Shown piece after piece: positions 26,739-35,516 of a DNA stretch of 64,000 nucleotides. Source of the DNA: Sporomusaceae bacterium UBA7701 (GTDB lineage Bacteria > Bacillota > Negativicutes > Sporomusales > UBA7701); the NCBI GenBank assembly GCA_002482545.1, contig DLGF01000009.1:124001-188000 (forward strand), written 5' to 3'. The notes under the pieces were generated by a model, which was not told where the DNA came from, searched no databases, and worked only from the letters and a program-made list of their open reading frames with translations. The stretch's first letter is position 1, and each line of letters opens with the position of its first letter. Both the position numbers and the translations under genes were made by a program.

Positions 26739-28244
26739 TCAAGTAAACATCCAACGGTTGATCCAGTCCATCAACCCGTATTTCTGCGCCTTCGCCGCCA
26801 CCGTTTTATGGGTAATCCCCAGCACCTTGGCGGCGGCGGTATAGCTTCCGTGTTTGGCGAGGGCGGCGCGGATAATTTGCTTCTCGTATTCCTCCAGCGG
26901 GAAGATCTTCTCCTTGACGATCGAGCCGTACAGCGCGCCCGGGTCGCTGTCGACGGCCGCCTCCCGGCAGAGAAAATAGGGAAGATCGTCGTTATCAATA
27001 TGGCTCGCGTCGGTGAGCACAACGATGCGCTCCATGATGTTCTTGAGTTCCCGCACATTACCCGGCCAGTCGTAGCGAATCAGCGTATCCATCGCCGCCC
27101 GACTTATTCCGCTGATCTGTTTTCCTATCTGCTCGTTGAACTGCCGGAGAAAATGATCGACCAGCAACGGGATATCTTCCTTGCGATCTTTCAAAGGCGG
27201 CAGATAAATCGGGATGACGTTCAGCCGGTAGTACAAGTCCTCCCGGAACCGGCCGTCCTTAACCATTTGGGCGAGATCGCGGTTGGTGGCGGCGACCACT
27301 CGCACGTCCACCCGGAGAGTGACTTCGCCGCCGACCCGCTCGAAGGTATTGTTCTGCAGCACCCTGAGCAGCTTGGTCTGCATGCTCAGCTCCAATTCGC
27401 CGATTTCATCCAAAAACAGAGTGCCCTTGTCGGCGAGTTCAAACTTGCCCAATTTCTTGCGGATAGCTCCGGTGAAAGCCCCTTTTTCGTGGCCGAACAG
27501 TTCGCTTTCCAATAGATTGGCCGGTATGGCGGCGCAGTTTACCCGCAGGAGAGGCTGCTGGGCGCGTGGACTGGCCCGGTGGATGCCTTCGGCGACCAAT
27601 TCTTTTCCTGTGCCGCTTTTGCCGGAGATTAAAACCGTCGAATGGGCCTTGGCCGCTTTTCCCGCCAGCGTCAAGGCCTCCAGGACCTCCGGGTTTACCC
27701 CGATAAATGCTTCGAAACAGCTGCCGGACTTAAGATCCCTGACCAGTTTGCGTTCCAGAGTCTCGCCGACATAACGCCCCGGGTGCCAGTGCGTCTCATG
27801 GTCTCTTTTTATTTTTTGCTCCATATAGCTGGCCTTGGCGGTTGCAATCTTCAAATTATCGTGCAGAATCCTCATGGCTGTATCAGCCCTTACCATCGCC
27901 GCGACAGCGAGCAGTCTGCCGTCGACAACGACCGGCCGCATTTCCACCGTCAGTTTCGCCCCGCTTGGGGCGTGGTCAACCGCTCTCTGCACGACCGTCT
28001 CGCCGGAAGCTGCCTCGCGGAAAAGATCGCCCAGGCAAGTGTCGTCCACCCTTGCCCCGGTCATTTCTTCCCGCGGCCAGCCGAGAATGTCGGCAAAAGC
28101 ATCATTTAAGTGATGAATATAACCGGTTTCGTCCACGATGCAAATCCCGTCGTCGACAAACCCGATAACGGACTGCAGTATATACCCCAATTCCTTATCC
28201 GTAACGTCTGCTCGCTCCTCGTTGGTCATAGCCGCTTTCCGCAT
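26739..28244 (-). CDS. Sigma-54-dependent transcriptional activator (PAS-AAA-HTH)
   Basis: Enhancer-binding protein, 501 residues. Seen: PAS domain at about 20-125 (FVDDGICIVDETGYIHHLNDAFADILGW), Walker A GKSGTGKE at 208-215, GAFTGA at 255-260, Walker B KGTLFLDEIGEL, arginine-finger region DLYYRLNVIPIYLPPL, and a C-terminal HTH (SYTAAAKVLGITHKTVAAKAQKYGL). ATG at 28244 has GGAGG 8 bases upstream. Facing the same way immediately downstream are a terminator, a dyad, a sigma-54 promoter and the small membrane-protein genes, so those are its likely targets. Its PAS ligand is unknown. Confidence 0.93.
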   Translation of the reverse strand: MRKAAMTNEERADVTDKELGYILQSVIGFVDDGICIVDETGYIHHLNDAFADILGWPREEMTGARVDDTCLGDLFREAASGETVVQRAVDHAPSGAKLTVEMRPVVVDGRLLAVAAMVRADTAMRILHDNLKIATAKASYMEQKIKRDHETHWHPGRYVGETLERKLVRDLKSGSCFEAFIGVNPEVLEALTLAGKAAKAHSTVLISGKSGTGKELVAEGIHRASPRAQQPLLRVNCAAIPANLLESELFGHEKGAFTGAIRKKLGKFELADKGTLFLDEIGELELSMQTKLLRVLQNNTFERVGGEVTLRVDVRVVAATNRDLAQMVKDGRFREDLYYRLNVIPIYLPPLKDRKEDIPLLVDHFLRQFNEQIGKQISGISRAAMDTLIRYDWPGNVRELKNIMERIVVLTDASHIDNDDLPYFLCREAAVDSDPGALYGSIVKEKIFPLEEYEKQIIRAALAKHGSYTAAAKVLGITHKTVAAKAQKYGLMDWINRWMFT

Positions 28245-28797
28245 GCCCGCATCCTCCAGACAGTTACTTATTGTTCTATATGGCCAAGCGCTTTACCCCA
28301 CGCCCGCTTTCCGGCTAACCGCCGCCGCAAAAATAGAATACCGGCAAGATTTCAGCACTAGGAAAGCAAAGCGCAAAAATCTATGCCGGTTCTCTGAAGC
28401 TCCGCAGCATATGTCTTATGAGACGGAAGAATCTCTCCCGTTTTGAGAAATCGATAGTGTAAACTCGGCTTATACTACCATTATATACCAATCCCAAGGA
28501 TATTCAAGTCTCTTTTGCCGGCGCCGGGGAATTTCCGCAGCATTGCTTGCCCCTTAATCCTCGGCCGTGACGATCCCCCGAAAGGGGGCGGCTTTCCAGC
28601 CGTTCCCCTTTGATTTTCCAGGTCGGCGGCAGGCAATCTTCGACCGGGTCACTGCCGGCAAACCGTCCTGGAGCTTTTGGCGGCGCAAGCGTGGAAAATC
28701 ATTCCATGGTCCAATATATAACAGACAACTTCACGCAGAGATAGGAAAAACTAATCTTGAACCATCACAATCGCTGGTGCAAGGGAGGTGATAAAGC
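28245..28797. other. Long divergent intergenic region (553 bp), no gene seen
   Basis: Separates the second sigma-54 activator from the divergent methyltransferase. It holds a minus-strand promoter (28480-28507); an interrupted dyad in the activator leader (ACCGGC-AGATTT at 28340-28352 with AAATCT-GCCGGT at 28377-28390); and a GNRA-type hairpin CCCCC-GAAA-GGGGG at 28575-28588 followed by a small GGCT/AGCC stem. I could not match these to a known riboswitch class. Short frames here lack ribosome sites. Confidence 0.5.
28480..28507 (-). promoter_or_regulatory. Probable promoter of second sigma-54 activator gene
   Basis: Minus strand TTGAAT (28507-28502), 16-bp spacer, TATAAT (28485-28480). It would give a leader of about 230 nt before the activator ATG. 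Confidence 0.55.
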
Positions 28798-29541
28798 TTG
28801 AGTTATCTCAGCCGCATCAGGACGCGAGTCGGCGAGGAGGGATATTGGAACACCTTTAAGTACGGGACTTTAGTCGGCTTGGACAGTTTGCGCGGTTTTG
28901 CCCGGGACAGCTACCTGGATCTGAGGTACAGCGGCAAAGTTCTCCACGGCAACCAGGCAAGCGAATTTAAAGCCCTGGGAGCGAATGACGTTTACCATAC
29001 CGATTACGGCGCCATGCCCTTCATCTTTGGCCAGGCGGCGATTGCGCCGGAGGACGTCCTGGTGGATGTCGGCTGCGGAAAAGGCCGGGTCATCAACTAC
29101 TGGTTGAGCTGCAGCTACGCCAACCGCATTGTCGGCCTTGAGCTGGACCCTGCGGTGGCCGCTTCGACCGCCCGGCAGTTTGCCGCCCGTCCCAATGTCG
29201 CCATTGTTCCGGGAGACGCGATTGCCAACTTGCCGCCCGACGGAACAGTGTTTTATTTTTATAACCCCTTCACGGAGGAGAAGGTCGGCGAATTCGAGCG
29301 GACACTCCGGAAGCGGGCCGGGAAAAAGGCGGTAAAAGTCGTCTATTATAATCCCAAAAGCCTGCATGCTTTTGATAATCCCCACTGGTCCATCCAGACC
29401 TTCGATTTTGCGAAAGACTTCGGAGTGAAGCGGTGGGGACGCTTGAACAAATATCATGACCTGGCCGTCATCACCAAAACAAACCCGGCCTTTGCCGGAC
29501 AAGTTTCCGGCGGATTGCCGCCGGAAACCTGCGTTCCATAG
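28798..29541 (+). CDS. SAM-dependent methyltransferase (class I)
   Basis: 247 residues; class I Rossmann methyltransferase. Seen: SAM motif I EDVLVDVGCGKGRVINYWLS (about residues 84-103), motif II acidic residue in IVGLELDPAVAA, and NLPPDGTVFYFYNPFTEEKV as motif IV. N-terminal 80 residues are helical and unassigned. TTG at 28798 is the start, with GGGAGGTGA 6 bases before it; no ATG or GTG fits. Monocistronic, closed by a terminator six bases after the stop. Substrate cannot be inferred. Confidence 0.85.
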   Translation: MSYLSRIRTRVGEEGYWNTFKYGTLVGLDSLRGFARDSYLDLRYSGKVLHGNQASEFKALGANDVYHTDYGAMPFIFGQAAIAPEDVLVDVGCGKGRVINYWLSCSYANRIVGLELDPAVAASTARQFAARPNVAIVPGDAIANLPPDGTVFYFYNPFTEEKVGEFERTLRKRAGKKAVKVVYYNPKSLHAFDNPHWSIQTFDFAKDFGVKRWGRLNKYHDLAVITKTNPAFAGQVSGGLPPETCVP

Positions 29542-29546
29542 TAAAA

Positions 29547-29587
29547 CCCCCTTGGACTGTCAGGGAACGCCTGCCAGTTCAAGGGGG
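29547..29587. terminator. Bidirectional hairpin between methyltransferase and permease genes
   Basis: 13-bp stem CCCCCTTGGACTG / CAGTTCAAGGGGG with one mismatch, between convergent genes; AAAA precedes it, giving a short U run for the minus-strand permease transcript. Confidence 0.65.
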
Positions 29588-29596
29588 CCCATCATG

Positions 29597-30991
29597 CTAC
29601 CATTCGGTTTTAACGGTTGGATCGGCCCGTTTCTGGGCCTCGCCCACCTTGCACAGATGATATAAGAGCCACAATCCGCCATACCAGAACGGCGCGACAT
29701 AGAGCCCGACAAGATTATCGGGGTCAAGCCGCATCATGACAATAACGACCAGCAGAAAACCGATGACCAGATAATTTCCGAAGGGATACAGCGGCATGGG
29801 AAACTTTAGCTTGGCCGTTTGCTCGGGGCTCAGCCCCCTGCGCCATTTCAGATGGATGAGCATGATGACCATCCAGGCCCAGATGCTGCCGGTGACCGAA
29901 ACGGCGCCCATATAATAGAACACATTTTCCGGCGCGAACCAGTTCAGAAACACCCCGATCAGCGACACCGCGCCGGTAAACAGAATCCCGTTGACCGGCA
30001 CCTGGGCGGAATTGAGTTTTCCCAGGAACCGGGGAGCCTCGTTGCGCAGCGACAAGCCGTACAGCATCCGCCCGCAGATGTAGAGCCCGCTGTTCAGGCA
30101 CGAGGCCGCCGAAGTCATAATAACGAAGTTCATGACCGAGGCCGCGTAGGGAATGCCCATCTTGTCAAAGATCGAGACAAATGGGCTGACTTTGGTGCCC
30201 AAGCTGTCCCACGGATAAATCGACAGAATGACGGCGCAGGAACCTACGTAGAAAATAAGAACCCGCCAAAACACTTTATCAATAGCGGAAGACAGCGATT
30301 TTTCCGCGTCTTTTGCTTCGCCGGAGGTTATTCCGATCAGCTCCACTCCGGAATAGGCCCAGGTCACCATGACCAGGGCCATTCCCACGCCGGTCCAGCC
30401 AAAGGGCAGGAAGCCGCCGTGGCTCCACAGATTTGAGAAGCCTACCGGCACTCCGCCGTTTCCCAGGCCAAACAGGATCATGGCCCCGCCCAGCAACAAC
30501 ATGCAGATGATCGTGCAAACCTTGATCAGCGCAAACCAGAACTCAAATTCGCCATACACCTTCACGGCGATCAAATTGACGGTAACCATAATGGCCAGGG
30601 TTACAATCGCCGTTATCCACTGGGGAAAATCAGGCCACCAGAATCGGATAAACAGGCCGACCGCCGATATCTCGGCCATGCAGATAATCACCCACATATA
30701 CCAGTAAGTCCAACCCGTCATATAGGAAATCTTCGGTCCCAAGAAAGCCTTTGCGTACCCGGCGAAGGAAGAGGAAACGGGATATTCCACAGCGACTTCC
30801 CCCAAGGCCCGCAACACGAAATACATAATGATGCCGCCGAGAGCGTAGGACAGAATAAGACCCGGCCCGGCCAGCTTGATCGACTGGGCCGACCCCATGA
30901 ACAAAGCCACGCCAATAACCCCGCCGATGGCAATGAGCTGGATATGTCTGTCTTTTAAGTCTTTCTTCAAATTTTCCTTTTGAATCTCCAT
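29597..30991 (-). CDS. Amino acid permease (APC superfamily, AAT family)
   Basis: Twelve-helix cytoplasmic-membrane permease, 464 residues. Seen: N-terminal LKDRHIQLIAIGGVIGVALFMGSAQSIKLAGPG (TM1 with the GxxxG unwound segment), then LRALGEVAVEYPVSSSFAGYA and ALVMVTWAYSGVELIGITSGEAKD, all signatures of the AAT family of amino acid:H+ symporters. ATG at 30991 with GGGAGG upstream. The next gene upstream on the same strand, an XRE-cupin regulator, ends in a strong terminator, so transcription is separate. The specific amino acid is not determinable. Confidence 0.92.
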   Translation of the reverse strand: MEIQKENLKKDLKDRHIQLIAIGGVIGVALFMGSAQSIKLAGPGLILSYALGGIIMYFVLRALGEVAVEYPVSSSFAGYAKAFLGPKISYMTGWTYWYMWVIICMAEISAVGLFIRFWWPDFPQWITAIVTLAIMVTVNLIAVKVYGEFEFWFALIKVCTIICMLLLGGAMILFGLGNGGVPVGFSNLWSHGGFLPFGWTGVGMALVMVTWAYSGVELIGITSGEAKDAEKSLSSAIDKVFWRVLIFYVGSCAVILSIYPWDSLGTKVSPFVSIFDKMGIPYAASVMNFVIMTSAASCLNSGLYICGRMLYGLSLRNEAPRFLGKLNSAQVPVNGILFTGAVSLIGVFLNWFAPENVFYYMGAVSVTGSIWAWMVIMLIHLKWRRGLSPEQTAKLKFPMPLYPFGNYLVIGFLLVVIVMMRLDPDNLVGLYVAPFWYGGLWLLYHLCKVGEAQKRADPTVKTEW

Positions 30992-31191
30992 ACCTTTCCT
31001 CCCGTCTTTTTCCCGCCGTCACGCCACCTCCGGATGCGTCGGTCAGCCTTTACATGAGAAAAATTCATTCATTCTTTAATTTTTATATTAGCAAAATGAT
31101 TCTGACAAATCTATGCAATCGTGAAAATACTTGTCGTCAATTTTTACATACATGAAACTGATACCATGAAAATTCTTCAATCATCCGGAAT

Positions 31192-31210
31192 GCCGGACAA
31201 CCTGTCCGGC
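31192..31210. promoter_or_regulatory. Perfect palindrome upstream of amino acid permease
   Basis: GCCGGACA-N3-TGTCCGGC, 8-bp arms, about 200 bp before the permease start and just past the terminator of the XRE-cupin gene. Candidate operator; an XRE-type site is possible but unproven. Confidence 0.4.
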
Positions 31211-31245
31211 CAGTCAGCCCGCCGCCCGCCCGCCGTTCAGGCCGC

Positions 31246-31274
31246 AAAAAAAAAGCCTGCGCAGCAGGCTTTTT
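31246..31274 (-). terminator. Intrinsic terminator of XRE-cupin gene
   Basis: Stem AAAAAGCCTGC / GCAGGCTTTTT with a 3-base loop and nine consecutive U on the minus-strand transcript, 15 bp after the stop codon. Confidence 0.92.
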
Positions 31275-31288
31275 CACGGCGATCCCAG

Positions 31289-31834
31289 TCAAAAGATCGA
31301 CGGGGTAATCAGACACAGAACCCGGGTCGGCTCGGTGAGCGGATTGGTCCACAGGTGGGGCAGGGTTGACGGATAATGAATGGACTCCCCTTTTTTCACC
31401 GGGTACTTCTTTCCCTCCAGTTCGAGCTCCAGCAATCCATCCAGCACATAGACAAATTCCTCGCCGGCATAACTGAACTTCGTTCCGGTATCGGCGCCGG
31501 GCGGCATGGTAATCAATAGCGCTTCCATCGTCCGATTGGAAAAATCGCCGCTGAGCCGGATGTACTCGTTGCCGGCCCCCTTCATCTGGAATACTTTCTG
31601 GTCTTCCAATTTGACATGAAAACTGTTGTTTTGGGTCGAAGCGAAAAAGTAAACAATAGGAACATCCAGAGCGTCGGCGACTTTCTTCAGCGAAGTGATC
31701 GCCAGGGAGGACGCCCCATTTTCAATCTGAGACAAAAAACTGATGGACAAGCCCGTCTTATCGCTCAGTTCTTTTAGGGTAAAACCTTTTTGTTTCCGTA
31801 AAGCTGAAATTTTTTGCGCTATTTCTTCGATCAT
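31289..31834 (-). CDS. XRE-family regulator with C-terminal cupin domain
   Basis: 181-residue transcription factor. Seen: XRE HTH (residues 6-60, LRKQKGFTLKELSDKTGLSISFLSQIENGASS) and a cupin_2 sensor (about 105-175) with AGEEFVYVLDGLLELELEGKKYPVKKGESIHYPSTLPHLW. This architecture is common for regulators of amino acid, polyamine or sugar uptake genes. ATG at 31834 follows GGAGGAG. It lies 300 bp upstream of the amino acid permease in the same orientation and could regulate it; that link is inference. Confidence 0.9.
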   Translation of the reverse strand: MIEEIAQKISALRKQKGFTLKELSDKTGLSISFLSQIENGASSLAITSLKKVADALDVPIVYFFASTQNNSFHVKLEDQKVFQMKGAGNEYIRLSGDFSNRTMEALLITMPPGADTGTKFSYAGEEFVYVLDGLLELELEGKKYPVKKGESIHYPSTLPHLWTNPLTEPTRVLCLITPSIF

Positions 31835-31974
31835 AGCTCCTCCAACGATCAGGCTGCTTGAATAATAGAATCTTTGTTCTCGGTTCTTGTTTTCACGAAT
31901 AAACTCCTGCCGGCCAACCGATTATTACAGGATACGACACGCAAACGGCACCGGGTCTGATCAGTCAACCGCCG

Positions 31975-33639
31975 CTAGGGATCCGTCTGGACGAAATTCC
32001 GCCCCAGCCGCTTGGCTCTGTATAAGGCGGCGTCCGCTTTTTTCAGGAGATCGTCCAGCGAGTCGGCTGCTTTGTCCCGGGAAGCCACCCCGGCGCTGAT
32101 GGTCAGCGCTACCCGTTCGTTCTCGCCAACCGGCAGCTTTTGCTCTTCCAGCGTCGCCCGGATGCGCTCCGCCACCTGGACGGCTTCGCTGAGCCCGGTT
32201 TCGGGAAGCAGTACGGCGAATTCGTCGCCGCCCAGCCTCCCCAGTACGTCGGAATTCCGCAGTTCTTTCCGGACCAGTCCGGCGAACCAGGTCAGGGTTT
32301 GATCCCCGGCCTTGTGCCCGAAGGTGTCGTTGATCTGCTTGAAATGGTCGATATCGACGAACATCAGGGAAATGGGCCGGTTATAGCGATTGGCCCGCTC
32401 CATCTCCTGCTTCCCCATTTCCATAAACCGGAACCGGTTCACCGCGCCCGTCAGCTCGTCGATGGTGGCCAGGCGGACAAGATCCTCCTGCAGCCGCTTT
32501 CGTTCGGTAATATCCCGGGCTATGCCCAGCAGCCCGCCTGCCTCCATATCGCCGTCCTTCAGCTGATTGATCCTGGCCTCGACCCACAGGCGGCCTCCGT
32601 TTCGGTGCAGCATCAGAAATTCAGACATTTTGCTCTTGGCATCCTGCTCGTTGCCCGCCAGCAGCGCGTTGAAACGCTCTTCCACCAGCGGACGGAATTC
32701 AGGTGCAACCAGATCGAGTATCTTGCGGTTCAGCAGTTCTTCCGGAGCGTAGCCGTGAACGCGCTGAACCGACGGACTTATATAGGTAATGTGCCCCGTG
32801 TGGTCGACGGTCCAGATGACATCTCCCACATTTTCCGCCAGCAGCCGGTACTTCTTTTCACTGATTGCTAGACGCTCCTCGGCCAGCAGCCGGTCGGTCA
32901 TATCGTGCAGCAAGCCGATCAGAGTGACGCTTCCTCCCCACTTCTGCCTGGCGACGACTACCTCGCACCACTTGCTGCCACCGTCTTTACGCCGGATATG
33001 CATGATATAAGACGGCAGTTCGGAAAAGCCCTGCTGCCGGCGGATGCCGCGCTCCCTCACCTCATCGCGCTGAGCCGGGTGCACGATCTCCCAGAAGTTC
33101 ATCGTCAGCAGTTCCGCTTCGTCAAACCCGGTTATCCGCTGGGTCGAAGGGTTGACATAGATGAATTTGTCCCTTTGGACCATGAACACGCCGGTGCGAA
33201 GATTCTCAACAAGCAGCCGGAACTTCTCCTCGCCCTCGGCGAGGGTAGCCTCCAGGGCGACGGTTTGCGTAATATCCCGCACGATGCTGACCAGCGCTTC
33301 GCCGCTTTCCATGCGAACGCACTGCGAACTGACCTCCACCGGGAAGAATATCCCGTCCCGCCGCCGGTGGAAGGTGCGGAACAGTACGCCCGTCTCCCTT
33401 GCCTGCTGCAGTTGTTCCTCAACCTCCATCCGCGTTCCCGGCGCACGAAGATCATGAACGGTGCGGGCGCAAAGCTCCCCGGACGTATATCCGTAAGCTT
33501 CCAGCGCCGCTTGGTTGGCATCCAGGATCGTACCGTCAGGCAGGAGAACCAAAATGATATCCCGGGCCTGCTTCATGATATTTCTGTAGAAGGTGGTGTT
33601 GATAAAGTCGGTTCTATCCGCGCCATGCTTCTGCTTCAT
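31975..33639 (-). CDS. Diguanylate cyclase with three PAS domains
   Basis: Synthesises cyclic di-GMP from GTP; 554 residues, cytosolic (no membrane segment). Seen: three successive PAS domains with PAC tails (SIVRDITQTVALE, LLHDMTDRLLAEERL, GIARDITERKRLQEDL) and a C-terminal GGDEF domain: DELTGAVNRFRFME, FVDIDHFKQINDTFGH, and active site GGDEF preceded five residues earlier by the RNSD inhibitory I-site, so product feedback is likely. ATG at 33639 with GGAGG 6 bases before it; the ATG at 33663 is too close to the -10 box. An HD-GYP protein is encoded 5 kb away. Confidence 0.94.
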   Translation of the reverse strand: MKQKHGADRTDFINTTFYRNIMKQARDIILVLLPDGTILDANQAALEAYGYTSGELCARTVHDLRAPGTRMEVEEQLQQARETGVLFRTFHRRRDGIFFPVEVSSQCVRMESGEALVSIVRDITQTVALEATLAEGEEKFRLLVENLRTGVFMVQRDKFIYVNPSTQRITGFDEAELLTMNFWEIVHPAQRDEVRERGIRRQQGFSELPSYIMHIRRKDGGSKWCEVVVARQKWGGSVTLIGLLHDMTDRLLAEERLAISEKKYRLLAENVGDVIWTVDHTGHITYISPSVQRVHGYAPEELLNRKILDLVAPEFRPLVEERFNALLAGNEQDAKSKMSEFLMLHRNGGRLWVEARINQLKDGDMEAGGLLGIARDITERKRLQEDLVRLATIDELTGAVNRFRFMEMGKQEMERANRYNRPISLMFVDIDHFKQINDTFGHKAGDQTLTWFAGLVRKELRNSDVLGRLGGDEFAVLLPETGLSEAVQVAERIRATLEEQKLPVGENERVALTISAGVASRDKAADSLDDLLKKADAALYRAKRLGRNFVQTDP

Positions 33640-33661
33640 AAGGCTCCTCCACCCGAATTGC

Positions 33662-33691
33662 ATTATACTCTTGCCGCCAGATGCCTGCCAA
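33662..33691 (-). promoter_or_regulatory. Promoter of diguanylate cyclase gene
   Basis: Minus strand TTGGCA (33691-33686), 18-bp spacer, TATAAT (33667-33662), leaving a short leader of about 16 nt before the ATG at 33639. Confidence 0.65.
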
Positions 33692-33827
33692 TCGTTTTTT
33701 GTTGCATATGATTATTCGCTGATTTGCCGCCGTTTCCCTTTGTCCGGCGTTGGCTACCGTAAGGGTTTTCCGGTCAGTTGCCCCGCCAATAGAGAAGCGC
33801 CTCCCGAGTCAGGCGGCGCAACGCACT

Positions 33828-34331
33828 TTACCAGCGGTCATTATGGATGCGGGTCCGGTCAAATCGCTCCGCAGGCGGCGGCGCTTGCACCGGATGCCCG
33901 ACGGCGACCAGCGAAAACGGTACAATCTCCTCCGGCGCGGCGACAATCCCCCGGATGGCGGTGACGCGTTCTTCGATCGGATAGACGCCAAGCCAGACCG
34001 CGCCCAATCCCAAGGCATTGGCGGCAATCAGCAGGTTCTCGGTAGCGGCCGCGCAATCCTGGATCCAAAAGCCCTCGTATTTTTGGCGGTTGAAATCGCC
34101 GCAAACCAGGATCGCCACCGGACAGTGCCGCAGCATCTGCCCGTAGGCGTGGACATCGGCGATGCGGTCCAACGTCGGACGGTCCCGCAGGACGACGAAT
34201 TCCCAGGGTTGCTCATTACCTGCCGAGGGAGCGCTCATCGCCGCTTTCAACAATTCTTCCACCGTTTCGCCGCCGACTTCCCGGCGAGCAAAATTCCGCA
34301 CGCTCCGGCGGGTGAGAATCGCTTCCAACAT
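33828..34331 (-). CDS. Nitroreductase-family protein
   Basis: FMN-dependent NAD(P)H oxidoreductase fold, 167 residues, the short form of the family. Seen: LEAILTRRSVRNFARREVG (FMN phosphate contacts), MSAPSAGNEQPWEFVVLRD, a central QDCAAATENLLIAANALGLGAVWLGVYP and VAVGHP near the end. ATG at 34331 has GAGGAGG 6 bases before it. Preceded by an AT-rich set of repeated half-sites, suggesting a dedicated regulator. Physiological substrate unknown. Confidence 0.92.
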   Translation of the reverse strand: MLEAILTRRSVRNFARREVGGETVEELLKAAMSAPSAGNEQPWEFVVLRDRPTLDRIADVHAYGQMLRHCPVAILVCGDFNRQKYEGFWIQDCAAATENLLIAANALGLGAVWLGVYPIEERVTAIRGIVAAPEEIVPFSLVAVGHPVQAPPPAERFDRTRIHNDRW

Positions 34332-34354
34332 AGGCGTCCTCCTCAAAACCCTTT

Positions 34355-34393
34355 TATAATCTTTATATTTTATAATCTTTCGATAAGATTATA
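34355..34393. promoter_or_regulatory. Repeated half-sites upstream of nitroreductase gene
   Basis: TATAATCTT occurs at 34355-34363 and 34371-34379 (direct repeat, 16 bp apart) and its complement AAGATTATA at 34385-34393, forming a perfect 9-bp-arm dyad with the second copy. The cluster lies 24 bp before the start codon and overlaps the likely promoter. Candidate operator. Confidence 0.5.
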
Positions 34394-34474
34394 CCATTTT
34401 CTTCCCCGCTCCGGCTGCTTCTCCATCCCGGTCCGCCTTGCCGGTCAGCGGCGCAGGCTGCTAAATATTGTATT

Positions 34475-34504
34475 TTGACGCCCAATGATGTATCATACTA
34501 AAAT
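34475..34504 (+). promoter_or_regulatory. Promoter of RluA-type synthase gene
   Basis: TTGACG (34475-34480), 18-bp spacer, TAAAAT (34499-34504), 34 bp before the ATG at 34538. Confidence 0.5.
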
Positions 34505-34537
34505 AATCCAAACTAGTTTGTGGAAAGAAGGCCCCCC

Positions 34538-35452
34538 ATGAAATCCTTTTGCACCTACAAGCCGACCGCGGAGCAAGCCGGCCTGACCGTCGAGGCCTAT
34601 CTCAAACAAGTGCTTCAGTTTTCCGGCCGCAAGCTCCAGAGGCTCACCCGGCAAAAAGGCATCTTGCTGAACGGCCGGCCCGCTTATCTGCAGAAAAAAC
34701 TGCGCCCCCAGGACACCCTGAAGGTGCTCGTCCAGGAGGATGCCGCTTACGGAGTTCTGCCGGAACCGGGAAGTGTCGCCATCCTGTATGAAGACGCCGC
34801 CCTGCTCGTGTTGAACAAGCCCGCCGGTCAGCTGGTCCATCCCGCCGGACAGACCGGCGGCGGCACGCTGGCCAATTTCCTGGCCGGCCATCTCCGGCAG
34901 CAGGGAATCATAAGCGCCATCCGCCCGGTCCACCGGCTGGACCGGGATACTTCCGGCTGCGTCCTGTTCGCCAAAAACGCTCACAGCCAGCACCTGCTCG
35001 AACAGCAACTGGCGGCCGGCTCGCTGAACCGCGTTTACTGGGCGTTGGTGCAAGGAAAAGCCGTTCCCCCGGCCGGAACCATCGACGCCCCCATCGGCCC
35101 CCATCCCCGCCTGCCGAACCGGCGGTCAATCGACAGCCGGGGCGAAGCGGCAACGACGCATTACCGGACCCTCCGGCAATTCCCGGAAGCCGCGCTGCTC
35201 GAGCTGACCCTCGACACCGGCCGGACCCACCAGATCCGGGTCCATCTGGCGCATCTGGGCTATCCCATTATCGGCGACGGGATGTACGGCGCGCGCTCCA
35301 CCGCGATAGCCCGCCAGGCTTTGCACGCCGCTTTCCTTACTTTCCGCCACCTGGAAGAAGACCGGGAAGTCACGGTTCAGGCGCCTCTTCCCGCCGACTT
35401 TAGCCGCGCCGTCGATGCGCTGAGCGGGAGCCGCGCCGAAGGGCTCCCCTAA
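34538..35452 (+). CDS. RluA-family RNA pseudouridine synthase
   Basis: Converts uridine to pseudouridine in rRNA or tRNA; 304 residues, cytosolic. Seen: S4 RNA-binding domain (about residues 12-65, VEAYLKQVLQFSGRKLQRLTRQKGILLNGR), then LVLNKPAGQLVHP and the RluA catalytic motif HRLDRDTSG (catalytic Asp), and TGRTHQIRVHLAHLGYPIIGD. ATG at 34538 with AGAAGG 6 bases upstream; a GTG at 34520 is the alternative. Target nucleotide cannot be predicted. Confidence 0.94.
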   Translation: MKSFCTYKPTAEQAGLTVEAYLKQVLQFSGRKLQRLTRQKGILLNGRPAYLQKKLRPQDTLKVLVQEDAAYGVLPEPGSVAILYEDAALLVLNKPAGQLVHPAGQTGGGTLANFLAGHLRQQGIISAIRPVHRLDRDTSGCVLFAKNAHSQHLLEQQLAAGSLNRVYWALVQGKAVPPAGTIDAPIGPHPRLPNRRSIDSRGEAATTHYRTLRQFPEAALLELTLDTGRTHQIRVHLAHLGYPIIGDGMYGARSTAIARQALHAAFLTFRHLEEDREVTVQAPLPADFSRAVDALSGSRAEGLP

Positions 35453-35516
35453 AGCTGCGCCAGCAGCAGCCTCGCCCTGCCGGAAAGGCGTTGGCAGCGG
35501 CGCCGTTTGGTTCGGC

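Noticed and set aside
28567..28791. A 74-codon plus-strand frame before the methyltransferase
   Set aside because: No ribosome site; it starts inside a GC hairpin and its composition does not look coding.
28570..28797. A cyclic di-GMP or other riboswitch before the methyltransferase
   Set aside because: The conserved GEMM blocks and other class signatures are absent; only generic stems are visible.
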